From the NCBI GenBank assembly GCA_963662605.1, contig OY759785.1, positions 930,001 to 994,000 on the forward strand: a DNA stretch of 64,000 nt, in the 5' to 3' direction. The number at the start of each line of letters is the position of its first letter. The stretch's first letter is position 1. Source of the DNA: G963662605 sp963662605 (GTDB lineage: Bacteria; Bacteroidota; Ignavibacteria; Ignavibacteriales; Ignavibacteriaceae). Shown here piece after piece: positions 1 through 8,488 of this stretch. The position numbers and the translations under genes are program-made. The notes beneath the pieces were generated by a model. The model ran no database searches, was not told the DNA's origin, and saw nothing but the letters and a program-made list of their open reading frames with translations.

Positions 1-1137
1 GACCGGCGTGAAAAAAGAACGGTTTCGCTTTATATGCTTCTCAAGGATTTAACATCTTCCGCCAATATAGATGAAGTGGTCGAGTCCGCAGTTTTCCATC
101 TTGGCGAGGTATTTAACGCCAAAGTGGCCGTAGTGTTGGTTGATGAAGTTAATAAGCTTCATCCGCAGACTCATTCTGCAAGTTCATTCTTCTTAAATGA
201 CAGCGAATGGCTTGTGGCGAACTGGACATTCAATAACGCGAAAAAAGCCGGCGAGAATACCAACACACTTCCGTTTGCGCAAGGCACGTATTATCCTATA
301 CGCTCCAAGAGTGGAATCTATGGTGTGTTCGGCCTAAGCATGGAAAGTAAAGAGAAAAAATCACTTGAAATAGACATGCTGCTCGATACATTCCTGGCAC
401 AGATCAGTGTCGCCATTGAAAGAGAGTATCTTAATACGATCGCGAAAAATAACCTCATCCATCTGGAAACGGAACGCTTGTATAGTACACTGTTTGATTC
501 TATTTCGCACGAACTTAAAACACCAATTACTACGATTAAAAGCGCTGTCGAAACGTTTAATGACGTAAATAATTTGCAGAATGAAAAACTCCGCGCGAAT
601 TTAGTGAATGAAATGGATATTGCGGTTTTCCGTTTGACCAAATTGGTTGATAATCTTCTTGATATGACGCGGGTCGAATCCAAGCAGATGCACCTGAAAC
701 TTGCACCGCATACCGTGATGGATTTGATTAACTCCGTGCTGGATAAGATGGAAGTTGAAGCACATGGACGTGTCATTCGTGTTGAACATGCGGACGAAGA
801 ATGTTTTGTTAATTGTGATTTCGCTTTGCTTGAGCATGCTGTTCTTAATATCGTGCGTAACGCGGCAGAATATACTCCCGCAGATTCCGAAATTTCAATC
901 AGAACCGGAAAAATAGACGGCGGGACATTCATCAGCATCGCGGATAACGGCAGCGGAGTGCCACAGGATTCATTGGAAAAAATATTCGATAAATTCCATC
1001 GCGAGCCGGGCATGAAAACCGGAGGCATGGGACTCGGGCTTTCTATTGCCAAAGGATTTGTTGAAGCACACGGCGGTAAGATAACCGCAGTTAACCGCGC
1101 GTCAGGTGGTTTGGAATTTACTATCTATCTTCCGTAA
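1..1137 (+). CDS. kdpD: KdpD-type sensor histidine kinase, 5' end outside window
   Basis: The reading frame is open from base 1, so the gene enters from upstream; the first ATG at 34 is internal. What remains is a GAF-like region (about residues 1-130 counted from that ATG), a HisKA domain with the phospho-acceptor in SISHELKTPITTIK (H159), and a HATPase_c domain with N box (NIVRNAAEYTP), G1 (DNGSGVP) and G2 (GMGLGLSIAKG). The opening residues (RRTVSLY-like, then LLKDLTSSANIDEVV) resemble the linker and GAF part of KdpD, the kinase that senses potassium limitation. The missing N-terminus would hold the KdpD/USP domains and four membrane helices. The kdpE gene follows after 8 bases, supporting the call. 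The kdpFABC pump genes are not in view. Confidence 0.85.
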   Translation, partial: DRREKRTVSLYMLLKDLTSSANIDEVVESAVFHLGEVFNAKVAVVLVDEVNKLHPQTHSASSFFLNDSEWLVANWTFNNAKKAGENTNTLPFAQGTYYPIRSKSGIYGVFGLSMESKEKKSLEIDMLLDTFLAQISVAIEREYLNTIAKNNLIHLETERLYSTLFDSISHELKTPITTIKSAVETFNDVNNLQNEKLRANLVNEMDIAVFRLTKLVDNLLDMTRVESKQMHLKLAPHTVMDLINSVLDKMEVEAHGRVIRVEHADEECFVNCDFALLEHAVLNIVRNAAEYTPADSEISIRTGKIDGGTFISIADNGSGVPQDSLEKIFDKFHREPGMKTGGMGLGLSIAKGFVEAHGGKITAVNRASGGLEFTIYLP

Positions 1138-1145
1138 ATTGAAGC

Positions 1146-1832
1146 ATGTTAAAAGAACAAACCATACTTATTATAGACGATGAGCCGCAGATACGGAGAA
1201 TACTCCGCATTACGCTTGAAGCCGAAAATTTCAAAGTGATTGATGCCGATAACGGACGGGATGGTTTATTGCTTGCCGCGAATCATAATCCTTCGCTTAT
1301 TATTCTCGATCTCGGGCTGCCGGATAAAGACGGCTCTCAAGTGCTTGAAGAATTACGCATGTGGAGTTCTACGCCGGTCATGATTTTATCAGTACGAAAT
1401 GCCGAAGATGAAATCATCAACGCACTTGAAAAAGGTGCCGACGATTATATTACGAAGCCGTTTAGTCCTGCTGAGTTAAGCGCTCGTATTAAAGCGAATC
1501 TGCGCAGGTCGCAGGTAAAAGAAGGCGAGCCGGTGATTAGTAACGGCTCAATTACCATAGATCTGCTTAAACATGTTGTACTCAAGAATAGCGAAGAAGT
1601 CAAACTCACGCAGATGGAATACAAACTTCTCGCGTTGTTTATGAATAACATCGGAAAAGTGCTTACCTATAATCTAATCTTTAAATCTCTTTGGGGAACC
1701 GCATCCCCGGAAAACGCGCAATCACTCCGTGTATTTATCGGAACCTTGCGTAAGAAAATCGAAGATTCACCCGCACGCCCCAAGTTTATTGCAACCGAAT
1801 CCGGCGTTGGTTACCGGATGAAACAATTGTAA
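1146..1832 (+). CDS. kdpE: KdpE-type response regulator
   Basis: A 228-residue OmpR/PhoB-class regulator. The receiver domain (1-120) has the acidic pair at D11-D12, the phosphorylation site D55 in LIILDLGLPDKDG and the conserved K in DDYITKPF. A C-terminal winged helix (about 130-228) includes LTQMEYKLLALF and RVFIGTLRKKIE, typical of KdpE. It is expected to be phosphorylated by the kinase just upstream and to activate the potassium uptake operon. The start ATG follows the kdpD stop by 8 bases, so the pair is co-transcribed. The length is normal for the family. Confidence 0.88.
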   Translation: MLKEQTILIIDDEPQIRRILRITLEAENFKVIDADNGRDGLLLAANHNPSLIILDLGLPDKDGSQVLEELRMWSSTPVMILSVRNAEDEIINALEKGADDYITKPFSPAELSARIKANLRRSQVKEGEPVISNGSITIDLLKHVVLKNSEEVKLTQMEYKLLALFMNNIGKVLTYNLIFKSLWGTASPENAQSLRVFIGTLRKKIEDSPARPKFIATESGVGYRMKQL

Positions 1833-1892
1833 TATCACCATACATCATATCAGACGAAGAGACACTTTGGGATCCTCTATATTGTCGAGAAA

Positions 1893-2015
1893 GCGGGTGT
1901 CGCTATATAGACTCACGTGCCGGGATGTATATTCCACGTCATAAATGACGTGGTTATTAATAACTCCATCATTTATGGCGGAGTACGTGACAACTGACTT
2001 TATATAGTCGCGGGT
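1893..2015. repeat. fold-back (palindromic) intergenic element
   Basis: Outer arms around 1893-1920 and 1984-2015 are imperfect inverted copies (GCGGGTGTCGCTATATAGACT against the complement of TTTATATAGTCGCGGG). The centre contains a perfect hairpin, CCACGTCAT-AA-ATGACGTGG, at 1934-1953. It may serve as bidirectional transcription stop or be a MITE relic. No poly-T tract follows the central hairpin. Confidence 0.5.
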
Positions 2016-2135
2016 GTTAGATATACAGGCTGCGACTTTTTCATATGTGGTTATGAAATATTTAGACGAAGTGTTCTCGATATGTCCCGATACATCGGGA
2101 CTACTCGAACACCCCTACATACTAAATTTGTAATA

Positions 2136-2152
2136 TTTCGTTAAAAAACGAA
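2136..2152. promoter_or_regulatory. ArsR operator 1 (TTTCG-N8-CGAA)
   Basis: Inverted repeat TTTCG-TTAAAAAA-CGAA upstream of arsR. A second copy with the same half-sites and spacing lies at 2218-2235. ArsR-family repressors bind such imperfect palindromes in their own promoters, so autoregulation released by As(III) is the natural reading. Confidence 0.5.
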
Positions 2153-2217
2153 CAATCATAATAAATTCCAGAAAAAACGTTTAAAATAGCTTGCAAAATG
2201 ATTTTGTTTGTATTACG

Positions 2218-2235
2218 TTTCGGTAAACAACGAAA
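2218..2235. promoter_or_regulatory. ArsR operator 2 (TTTCG-N8-CGAAA)
   Basis: TTTCG-GTAAACAA-CGAAA, matching operator 1 in both half-sites and in the TAAA/AA spacer positions. It lies 7 bases before the preferred arsR start at 2243. If translation began at 2198 instead, this palindrome would be inside the coding region, which argues for the later start. Confidence 0.5.
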
Positions 2236-2242
2236 TGAAATT

Positions 2243-2605
2243 ATGAACGAACGTAGTACAATTATTTTTAAAGCCCTGTCCGACCCGAACCGCCTTCGCA
2301 TTCTCAAAGTGTTGCAGGGACGAATTCTCTGTGCCTGCGAGGTGAAGGATGTATTCGGCTTAGCAGGTTCCACAATTTCCCAGCACATGAGCATTCTGCG
2401 TGAGGCGGGATTCATCACGGAAGAGAAAAAAGGCAAGTGGGTACACTATTCAATCAACATGAGGCCGTCTGATCCAAGGGTGAGTTCAATACTTTCCATG
2501 TTAGACTATTGGATACAGGATGATGAGTTGGTCTCGGAAACGTTGAAGGCAGTCCCACCGTTAAAAGACACTATCAACTGCTGCAAAACTCCATCTAAAA
2601 AGTAG
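2243..2605 (+). CDS. arsR: ArsR-family metalloid-responsive repressor
   Basis: A winged-helix repressor of about 120 residues from the ATG at 2243; the frame is open back to 2198, but the extra 15 residues resemble no ArsR N-terminus. Family features are FKALSDPNRLRILKVL, CACEVKDVFGLAGSTISQHMSILREAGFI (recognition helix) and KGKWVHYSIN (wing). The C-A-C pair next to the DNA-binding helix, plus the C-C near the C-terminus (INCCKTP), could bind As(III). It heads the arsenic operon, with arsC starting 13 bases after its stop. It is likely autoregulated through the two TTTCG-N8-CGAA palindromes upstream. Confidence 0.85.
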   Translation: MNERSTIIFKALSDPNRLRILKVLQGRILCACEVKDVFGLAGSTISQHMSILREAGFITEEKKGKWVHYSINMRPSDPRVSSILSMLDYWIQDDELVSETLKAVPPLKDTINCCKTPSKK

Positions 2606-2618
2606 AAGTTTTATCACT

Positions 2619-3065
2619 ATGAACAAGTACAAAGTTTTATTTGTGTGCATTCATAACAGTGCACGAAGCCAGATGGCGGAAGCATTTCTCAAGCAAGTCG
2701 GCGGGGAGATGTTTGATGTTAAAAGCGCCGGTATAGAAGCCGGGATACTTAATCCCGTTGTTGTTGCTGCAATGATGGAAGTCGGGATTGATATCTCCGG
2801 TAATCAGACGAAGAACGTTAGTGAGTTTATTGAGCGGGGAGAAATATTTGACTACGTTATTACGGTTTGTGATGAAACAAGCGCAGAGCGGTGTCCGTAT
2901 TTCCCGGGTAAAGTTACAAGGCTGCATTGGAATTTTCGCGATCCCTCAGTGTTTGCGGGTACATATGAGGAGAAGCTTCGTGAGACAGGTGTAGTCAGGG
3001 ATGAAATCAAAGTCGAAGTTGAAGCCTGGGCTACGCAGATTAAGCAGAACAAAACTATTGCATAA
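2619..3065 (+). CDS. arsC: Thioredoxin-coupled arsenate reductase
   Basis: 148 residues with the low-molecular-weight phosphatase fold. The P-loop is CIHNSAR (C10-X5-R16), and the two further cysteines of the intramolecular relay are C84 and C92 (ITVCDETSAERCPYFPG), corresponding to C10/C82/C89 of the Staphylococcus aureus enzyme. It reduces arsenate to arsenite using thioredoxin. It sits between arsR and acr3, with the acr3 ATG 4 bases after its stop, so translation is probably coupled. Thioredoxin-like genes later in the same operon fit the need for a reductant. Confidence 0.9.
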   Translation: MNKYKVLFVCIHNSARSQMAEAFLKQVGGEMFDVKSAGIEAGILNPVVVAAMMEVGIDISGNQTKNVSEFIERGEIFDYVITVCDETSAERCPYFPGKVTRLHWNFRDPSVFAGTYEEKLRETGVVRDEIKVEVEAWATQIKQNKTIA

Positions 3066-3069
3066 AGCC

Positions 3070-4131
3070 ATGTCAACACTAACTAAAAAACTATCATTTC
3101 TCGACCGGTATCTGACGGTGTGGATATTCTTGTCCATGCTGGCCGGAGTGTTGTCGGGATATTTCTTTCCGGGTATTACTAATTTCTGGAATTCATTTCA
3201 AAGCGGCACTACGAATATTCCAATCGCCATCGGTTTGATATTGATGATGTATCCCCCTTTGGCAAAAGTGAAATACGAAGAGCTTGGAGATGTTTTTAAA
3301 AATGTAAAAGTGCTGTCGCTTTCATTAGTGCAAAACTGGATTATCGGCCCGGTGCTGATGTTTGCCCTTGCCGTTATTTTTCTTCAAAATTATCCGCACT
3401 ATATGGCGGGACTCATCATTATCGGATTAGCCCGATGTATAGCCATGGTAATCGTATGGAACGACCTGGCAAAAGGCGATACCGAATATGCTGCCGGGTT
3501 AGTAGCGTTTAACTCAATATTTCAAGTGTTGTTTTTTTCGGTTTACGCGTACGTGTTTTTAACAGTCATTCCTCAATCAATAGGCTTGCAGTCGTTCAAG
3601 GTGGATATTACGATTGGCCAGATAGCTCAAAGTGTCTTTATCTACCTCGGTATTCCATTTATTGCCGGAATGCTGACCAGATTTGTTCTGCTGAAAGTAA
3701 AGAGCAGAGAATGGTATCAGAATAATTTTATTCCAAGAATTTCGCCATTGACCCTGATTGCATTATTGTTTACCATTTTTGTAATGTTCTCTTTGAAGGG
3801 GGAGTATATCGTTAAAATACCGATGGATGTTATCCGAATTGCAATTCCTATGGTTGCCTACTTTTTAATAATGTTTTTTGTTTCGTTTTATTTGAGCAGA
3901 AAAGCTGGTGCGGGCTATGCTAAAACCGCCACGCTGTCATTTACGGCCGCGAGTAATAATTTTGAACTGGCAATAGCAGTCGCAATTGCTGTTTTTGGAA
4001 TTAATAGCGGAGAAGCATTCGCCGCCGTTATCGGGCCGTTGGTGGAAGTACCGGTGTTGATTGCCTTGGTTAATGTCGCCCTTTTCTTTCAAAAGAAATA
4101 TTTTCCAGTCAGGGAAGGTTCTGCCGGATGA
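3070..4131 (+). CDS. acr3: ACR3-family arsenite efflux permease
   Basis: 353 residues with about ten hydrophobic segments. The frame is open back to 3001 inside arsC, but the ATG at 3070 begins the family-typical MSTLTKKLSFLDRYLTVWIF. Diagnostic ACR3 residues are visible: the helix-4 cysteine in GLARCIAMV (C123) and the helix-9 glutamate in SNNFELAIAVAIAVFG (E299). It exports arsenite made by ArsC across the inner membrane. Its stop overlaps the next gene's ATG (ATGA at 4128), indicating tight coupling. Confidence 0.9.
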   Translation: MSTLTKKLSFLDRYLTVWIFLSMLAGVLSGYFFPGITNFWNSFQSGTTNIPIAIGLILMMYPPLAKVKYEELGDVFKNVKVLSLSLVQNWIIGPVLMFALAVIFLQNYPHYMAGLIIIGLARCIAMVIVWNDLAKGDTEYAAGLVAFNSIFQVLFFSVYAYVFLTVIPQSIGLQSFKVDITIGQIAQSVFIYLGIPFIAGMLTRFVLLKVKSREWYQNNFIPRISPLTLIALLFTIFVMFSLKGEYIVKIPMDVIRIAIPMVAYFLIMFFVSFYLSRKAGAGYAKTATLSFTAASNNFELAIAVAIAVFGINSGEAFAAVIGPLVEVPVLIALVNVALFFQKKYFPVREGSAG

Positions 4132-5171
4132 GTTTTGCAGTTTTAAAGAGCAAATGGTTTGAGCCGAAAAATGTTATTTTCCTTCTCGCCCTGCCTCTAT
4201 GGCTTTCTCTTTATATGAACTTGGAGACTCTGATAAATATCCTTGTATATAGCACATTACATTTGTCAAAGGGAACCAAATTAACAGAGGCAATATGGTT
4301 CTTCGTGTTTGAAGTGCCAAAAGTGATGCTGCTCTTAGTATTGATAGTATTTTTTGTTGGAATTATCAGGAGCTACTTTTCGCCGGAGCGAACCAGGAAA
4401 ATTCTTGGCGAAAAAAAATTATTTACTGGCAATGTTATGGCGAGTTTACTGGGAATTGTAACGCCATTTTGCTCGTGCTCTGCAATCCCGCTGTTTCTTG
4501 GGTTTGTTGAAAGCGGTGTTCCGCTTGGAGTAACATTTTCGTTTTTAATTGCAGCGCCTATGATTAATGAAGTAGCGCTTGTCTTGTTGTTCGGATTGTT
4601 CGGGTGGAAAACAGCTTTACTATATATGTCAACCGGATTAGTGATTGCTATGTTTTCCGGGTATGTTATAGGAAAATTGAAATTGGAGAGGTTTGTTGAG
4701 CCGTGGGTGTATGAGATAAAGACAGGGGATTTTGAGATGACAGAGGAGAGAACCCCATTTGCTCGAAGAATTACAGCAGGAGCAGAAGCTGTTAAGGAAA
4801 TTGTGGGAAAAGTTTGGATTTATATTGTTGTTGGAATCGCAGTAGGAGCCGGTATTCACGGTTATGTTCCGGAGAACTTTATGGCATCCCTTATGGGGAA
4901 AAGTGCCTGGTGGTCCGTTCCTATTGCCGTAATGCTCGGAGTTCCCATGTACTCAAATGCCGCCGGTATCATTCCGGTTGTTCAGGCATTATTAGAGAAA
5001 GGGGCATCTCTCGGTACTGTGCTTGCTTTTATGATGAGCGTAATCGGACTCTCGCTTCCCGAAACAATAATATTAAAAAAGGTCCTTAAGCTGCAACTCA
5101 TCTTCGTTTTTGTCGGAGTCGTCGCCGTGGGAATAATAATCGTAGGATATATTTTTAACTTAATATACTAA
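4128..5171 (+). CDS. ArsP-like / COG0701 permease
   Basis: 347 residues with about eight to nine membrane helices. The first half carries the family-defining cysteine motif CSCSAIP (C115, C117) and APMINEVALVLLFGLFG; the second half carries a related GVPMYSNAAGIIPVVQAL, giving the two-fold repeat of the permease family that includes ArsP and YraQ. ArsP exports trivalent organoarsenicals, which would match the ArsM methylase at the end of this operon. Other COG0701 members have unknown substrates, so the substrate is inferred from context. The start overlaps the acr3 stop. Confidence 0.75.
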   Translation: MSFAVLKSKWFEPKNVIFLLALPLWLSLYMNLETLINILVYSTLHLSKGTKLTEAIWFFVFEVPKVMLLLVLIVFFVGIIRSYFSPERTRKILGEKKLFTGNVMASLLGIVTPFCSCSAIPLFLGFVESGVPLGVTFSFLIAAPMINEVALVLLFGLFGWKTALLYMSTGLVIAMFSGYVIGKLKLERFVEPWVYEIKTGDFEMTEERTPFARRITAGAEAVKEIVGKVWIYIVVGIAVGAGIHGYVPENFMASLMGKSAWWSVPIAVMLGVPMYSNAAGIIPVVQALLEKGASLGTVLAFMMSVIGLSLPETIILKKVLKLQLIFVFVGVVAVGIIIVGYIFNLIY

Positions 5172-5181
5172 AGGAAATTCA

Positions 5182-5418
5182 ATGGATATTAAAATTCTTG
5201 GCACCGGATGTAAAAGATGCCAAACACTCGAACAAAATGTACGGAATCTTGCAGCGGTTAATAACATTGCGGCTAATATCGAAAAGGTAACGGATTTACA
5301 GCAGATAATGGCATATGGTGTAATGAGTACTCCCGGACTGGTTATTAACGGTACGGTTAAAAGCACCGGCAGTATTCCAAAAGACGATCAAATATTGGCA
5401 TGGATGAGGGAGGCTTAA
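5182..5418 (+). CDS. Small thioredoxin-fold protein (CxxC)
   Basis: 78 residues with the redox pair C10-K-R-C13 near the N-terminus (MDIKILGTGCKRC) and the cis-proline loop in MSTPGLVINGTV. This is the thioredoxin_3 / redox-active disulfide protein 2 family, cytoplasmic, often encoded beside COG0701 permeases. It could reduce the permease cysteines or supply ArsC. The start is 10 bases after the permease stop, with GGAAA just before the ATG, and the next gene begins directly after its stop. Confidence 0.82.
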   Translation: MDIKILGTGCKRCQTLEQNVRNLAAVNNIAANIEKVTDLQQIMAYGVMSTPGLVINGTVKSTGSIPKDDQILAWMREA

Positions 5419-5793
5419 ATGACCGGTAGGATTGGCGTGTTAATATTGTCCATGCTTGTTATTATTGGTGCCGAACTGATTTCTGGACAGACAACAGGTA
5501 AACCGAAAGTAACATTTGTTGAGCTCGGGTCTGTACGTTGCATTCCCTGTAAACAGATGCAGCCTGTTATGAAGGCTATCGAGAAAAAATACGGTAATCA
5601 AGTTAAGGTCGTTTTTTATGATGTGTGGAAAGCCGAACAGAAAGTGTTTGCCGATAAATATAAAATACAATTGATACCGACGCAGGTGTTTTTAGATGAG
5701 AACGGTAAAGAGTTCTTCAGACACGAGGGCTTTTATCCTGAAAAAGAAATAGATAAGATTCTTAAATCAAAAGGAATAGTTCCGAAGAACTAA
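5419..5793 (+). CDS. Exported thioredoxin-like protein
   Basis: 124 residues. An N-terminal hydrophobic segment (about 5-24) acts as signal peptide or anchor, followed by a thioredoxin domain with active site C41-I-P-C44 and the cis-Pro loop LIPTQVFLDENG. It therefore acts outside the cytoplasmic membrane. The next gene is a CcdA electron carrier, the usual partner that reduces such proteins. No member of this pairing is a standard ars gene, so the role here (keeping periplasmic thiols or an arsenic-damaged protein reduced) is an inference. The ATG is immediately after the previous stop. Confidence 0.82.
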   Translation: MTGRIGVLILSMLVIIGAELISGQTTGKPKVTFVELGSVRCIPCKQMQPVMKAIEKKYGNQVKVVFYDVWKAEQKVFADKYKIQLIPTQVFLDENGKEFFRHEGFYPEKEIDKILKSKGIVPKN

Positions 5794-5804
5794 AGGACTA
5801 AAGT

Positions 5805-6500
5805 ATGCTTGATACCGTTTTTACAGGGCTGTATGATGCGATGACCGGTTCGGTCTGGCTTGCGATTTTGTCAGCATACGCATGGGGAGTGCTTAGTGTA
5901 TTGCTTTCTCCATGTCACTTGTCGAGCATCCCTCTCATAGTCGGATATATCAGCGCGCAAGGGAAGATTAACATGAAAAATACTTTTTATATCTCCTTTG
6001 TATTTTCAATTGGCATACTCATTACCATCGCGGCAATCGGAGCGATAACTTTTTCATTAGGGCGGTTGATGGGGGACATCGGAGCAGTCGGTAATTACAT
6101 TGTGGCTGGTGTGTTTTTTATAGTCGGATTGTATTTGCTGGATGTGATAAATCCGAACTGGAACGGATTCAAAGTAAAACAAATAAAGCCCGGCAGTCTG
6201 ATCGCTGTGCTGATACTTGGTTTGTTATTCGGTCTGGCTTTAGGGCCTTGCACTTTTGCATACATGGCACCTGTATTGGGTATTGTTTTTGAAACTGCTA
6301 AGACGAACTACATTTTATCAATCGTATTTTTAGCTTCGTTTGCTGTTGGACATTGCTCGGTAATTATAGGTGCGGGTACTCTGGCCGGTAAGGTACAGCG
6401 TTATCTTAATTGGACGGAAACGTCCAAGGTTACGATATGGATAAAGAGAATCTGCGGACTTCTTGTTATTGCAGGCGGAGTTTACTTTATACTTATATAA
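5805..6500 (+). CDS. ccdA: CcdA/DsbD-type transmembrane thiol electron carrier
   Basis: 231 residues with six predicted membrane helices and the two conserved cysteines in LSPCHLSSIPL (helix 1) and LGPCTFAYMAP (helix 4) that form the transmembrane disulfide. It passes electrons from cytoplasmic thioredoxin to extracytoplasmic thioredoxin-like proteins. The exported thioredoxin 11 bases upstream is the obvious acceptor. Its place in an arsenic operon is unusual but recurrent context: cytochrome c maturation genes, the other common neighbours, are absent. Confidence 0.85.
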   Translation: MLDTVFTGLYDAMTGSVWLAILSAYAWGVLSVLLSPCHLSSIPLIVGYISAQGKINMKNTFYISFVFSIGILITIAAIGAITFSLGRLMGDIGAVGNYIVAGVFFIVGLYLLDVINPNWNGFKVKQIKPGSLIAVLILGLLFGLALGPCTFAYMAPVLGIVFETAKTNYILSIVFLASFAVGHCSVIIGAGTLAGKVQRYLNWTETSKVTIWIKRICGLLVIAGGVYFILI

Positions 6501-6542
6501 GAATGATTTATTATTGAAAGGATATTTAATAAAGGAACAAAA

Positions 6543-7352
6543 ATGAATACTGATGAAAAAACAAAAGAAATCGTAAAAGAAAAATACGGCGCTATTGCCG
6601 CGAATGCCGGAGAAAGCTGCGGCTGTTCATGCGGATGTGGCACAGACTCTAAAATTGTCGGCTACACGATTATGAAAGATGAATACACGACTCTGGATGG
6701 TTATGTCCCGGATGCGGATCTCGGTTTGGGGTGCGGATTGCCGGTTGAATACGCCGGAATAAAAGAAGGAGATACCGTCGTTGATCTTGGATCAGGTGCG
6801 GGCAATGATGTATTCGTTGCAAGAGCTGTGACCGGTGAAAGCGGAACGGTATATGGAATTGACTTCACTCCTGAAATGATCGCGAAGGCGGAAAGAAACA
6901 AAGCAAAGATCGGATATACAAACGTCCACTTCAAATTGGGTGAGATAGAAAACATCCCATTGGATGCGGAAATAGCCGATGTTGTTGTGAGTAACTGTGT
7001 TTTGAATCTTGTCCCTAACAAAGAAAAAGCATTCAGCGAAATGTACCGCATCATCAAAAAGGGTGGTCACTTCTGCGTTTCCGATATTGTCCTTAAAGGA
7101 CAATTGCCGGAACAGTTGAAAAAATCAGCCGAGATGTACGCCGGATGTGTGGCGGGAGCCATTCAGCAGGATGAATATCTGGGAGTTATTGAAAAAAGCG
7201 GTTTCACAAATGTTCGCGTCCAAAGAACAAAGACAATTCAACTGCCGGATGAAGTTCTGAAAGAATATCTTACCGATTCTCAGATTGTTGAGTTCAAAAA
7301 AAGCGGACTCGGTATTTTCAGTATTACCGTTACCGGCGAATCTGAAAATTAA
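6543..7352 (+). CDS. arsM: Arsenite S-adenosylmethionine methyltransferase
   Basis: 269 residues. The N-terminus is cysteine-rich (C26, C28, C30, C32 in ESCGCSCGCG). The SAM-binding motif I is VVDLGSGAGNDVF. The three cysteines that coordinate As(III) in characterised ArsM enzymes correspond to C64 (LGLGCGLPVEYA), C152 (VVSNCVLNL) and C202 (MYAGCVAGA). It methylates arsenite to mono-, di- and trimethyl species. It is 42 bases from ccdA and likely the last gene of the operon. Together with the ArsP-like permease it completes a route for making and exporting methylarsenicals. Confidence 0.9.
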   Translation: MNTDEKTKEIVKEKYGAIAANAGESCGCSCGCGTDSKIVGYTIMKDEYTTLDGYVPDADLGLGCGLPVEYAGIKEGDTVVDLGSGAGNDVFVARAVTGESGTVYGIDFTPEMIAKAERNKAKIGYTNVHFKLGEIENIPLDAEIADVVVSNCVLNLVPNKEKAFSEMYRIIKKGGHFCVSDIVLKGQLPEQLKKSAEMYAGCVAGAIQQDEYLGVIEKSGFTNVRVQRTKTIQLPDEVLKEYLTDSQIVEFKKSGLGIFSITVTGESEN

Positions 7353-7813
7353 AATGAGTGAATAGTATTTACTGCGAGAAGCAACCGCACCCTTACTTCG
7401 TGGCTTTTAAACGAAATACATATTTCACCCCTTGTTATTTAAACTGCCAATCCGACTATGGCGTGATTTGATCCGCGTAAGCGGATCAGGGTGCTCTATC
7501 CACTATGCATTTCAGCAAGTTGCTTAATCGCATATTTCGGGTTAGTATTCAGAATTGTGACATCACAGTACGACGATTAACTTTTTGAGACGCTCAAATG
7601 ATGTATTGTGCACATGCCGCTATAACTGCCGTAATATGTGTACATCCAATTTCGTATTAAAATCAAAATAGTATGCACAAATGTCATATTCTCAATTAAA
7701 AAGCTAAAAACGATTCTTATCAGCGGGAAAAAGAAAATTTTGATAGGTGCTTTGTGATGCTTATCTTAATGTAGATAGAAAACTGCCGCCGTGACTATAT
7801 ATGAAAGCTTCGT
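7353..7813. other. intergenic region after arsM
   Basis: About 460 bases without a supported gene. A perfect 8-bp hairpin, TGATCCGC-GTAA-GCGGATCA, lies at 7469-7488 but lacks a T tract, so it is only a possible factor-aided stop. The rest is AT-rich; I see no RNA gene. Confidence 0.5.
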
Positions 7814-8488
7814 ATGAAATATTATTTTAATGCCTTATTAGGTCTGTTTTTCATCTCCGTAATGTTTTTTGGCTGTGTCTCATATCGTTCTGAAATTCAT
7901 GGACAATATTCCGGGACTGCCCCGGGGAATCCGAAGTCTACGCAGACTCAAGTATCTGTTTTTTTTCATTTTTCGCATCTGGAACAGGCAAAGGGCTATG
8001 ATGCTGTTCCCAAAATAATTTCACCGGATTATTCGTTCCGTGATATTTTTTCTGAGGCAATGAAAGAGATAACGAATATTAAATCTTTCGCCACGTTTAC
8101 CGATTATGTTGAAGATATAAACGATGTACATCGTCGCAAAACACGGGATAGTTTGAAGTTGGCTAACGATTTTACAATCCATATATCTATAAAAAAGGAA
8201 AACGCATTCGGAAAACACTTTCTTGCGGATCTTTTTTCCTATTCAAGCGGGACCATCATTCCGGTAGGGTATACCTGGGACTACATAATCACTGCAGATG
8301 TTTTGAATTCAGAAAGCCGGCTATTAAAAAGTTATACAAGGAACGCTTCGTTAAGTACATGGACTAATATTGTCTTAGTCTTTGTATATCCATTTTACGC
8401 CTCGCATGGCGTCACTGAGGAAATATATTTTGAATCACTCAGGGACATTCTCAGCCAGATTAATGATGAAGGGATTTTGAACAAGTAA
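7814..8488 (+). CDS. Putative outer-surface lipoprotein, unknown function
   Basis: 224 residues. The N-terminus has a lipoprotein signal peptide: basic start, hydrophobic core and lipobox ending F-F-G-C at about residue 21. The mature part has no domain I recognise; it is mixed in composition, with a hydrophobic stretch near residues 180-198 (WTNIVLVFVYPFYA) that may be a buried strand or membrane segment. It stands alone, 460 bases after the arsenic operon and 300 bases before the next gene. The call rests on the signal only. Confidence 0.7.
   Translation: MKYYFNALLGLFFISVMFFGCVSYRSEIHGQYSGTAPGNPKSTQTQVSVFFHFSHLEQAKGYDAVPKIISPDYSFRDIFSEAMKEITNIKSFATFTDYVEDINDVHRRKTRDSLKLANDFTIHISIKKENAFGKHFLADLFSYSSGTIIPVGYTWDYIITADVLNSESRLLKSYTRNASLSTWTNIVLVFVYPFYASHGVTEEIYFESLRDILSQINDEGILNK

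Larger units (their letters stand above)
1833..2242. other. intergenic region between kdpE and arsR
   Basis: No gene is supported here. The stretch holds a fold-back element (1893-2015), a second hairpin around CCCGA-TACA-TCGGG within a longer imperfect palindrome (about 2075-2113), and the control region of the arsenic operon (2136-2235). A sequence matching the Bacteroidota -7 box TAnnTTTG (TAAATTTG) lies at 2123-2130, but no good -33 TTG stands upstream of it. Confidence 0.5.

Noticed and set aside
318..1052. 244-codon open frame on the minus strand over kdpD
   Set aside because: Shadow of the kinase gene in another frame; Ser/Arg/Thr-rich with no domain.
7441..7500. Intrinsic terminator after arsM
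   Set aside because: Good 8-bp hairpin but no T run follows on either strand, so it is described only within the intergenic entry.
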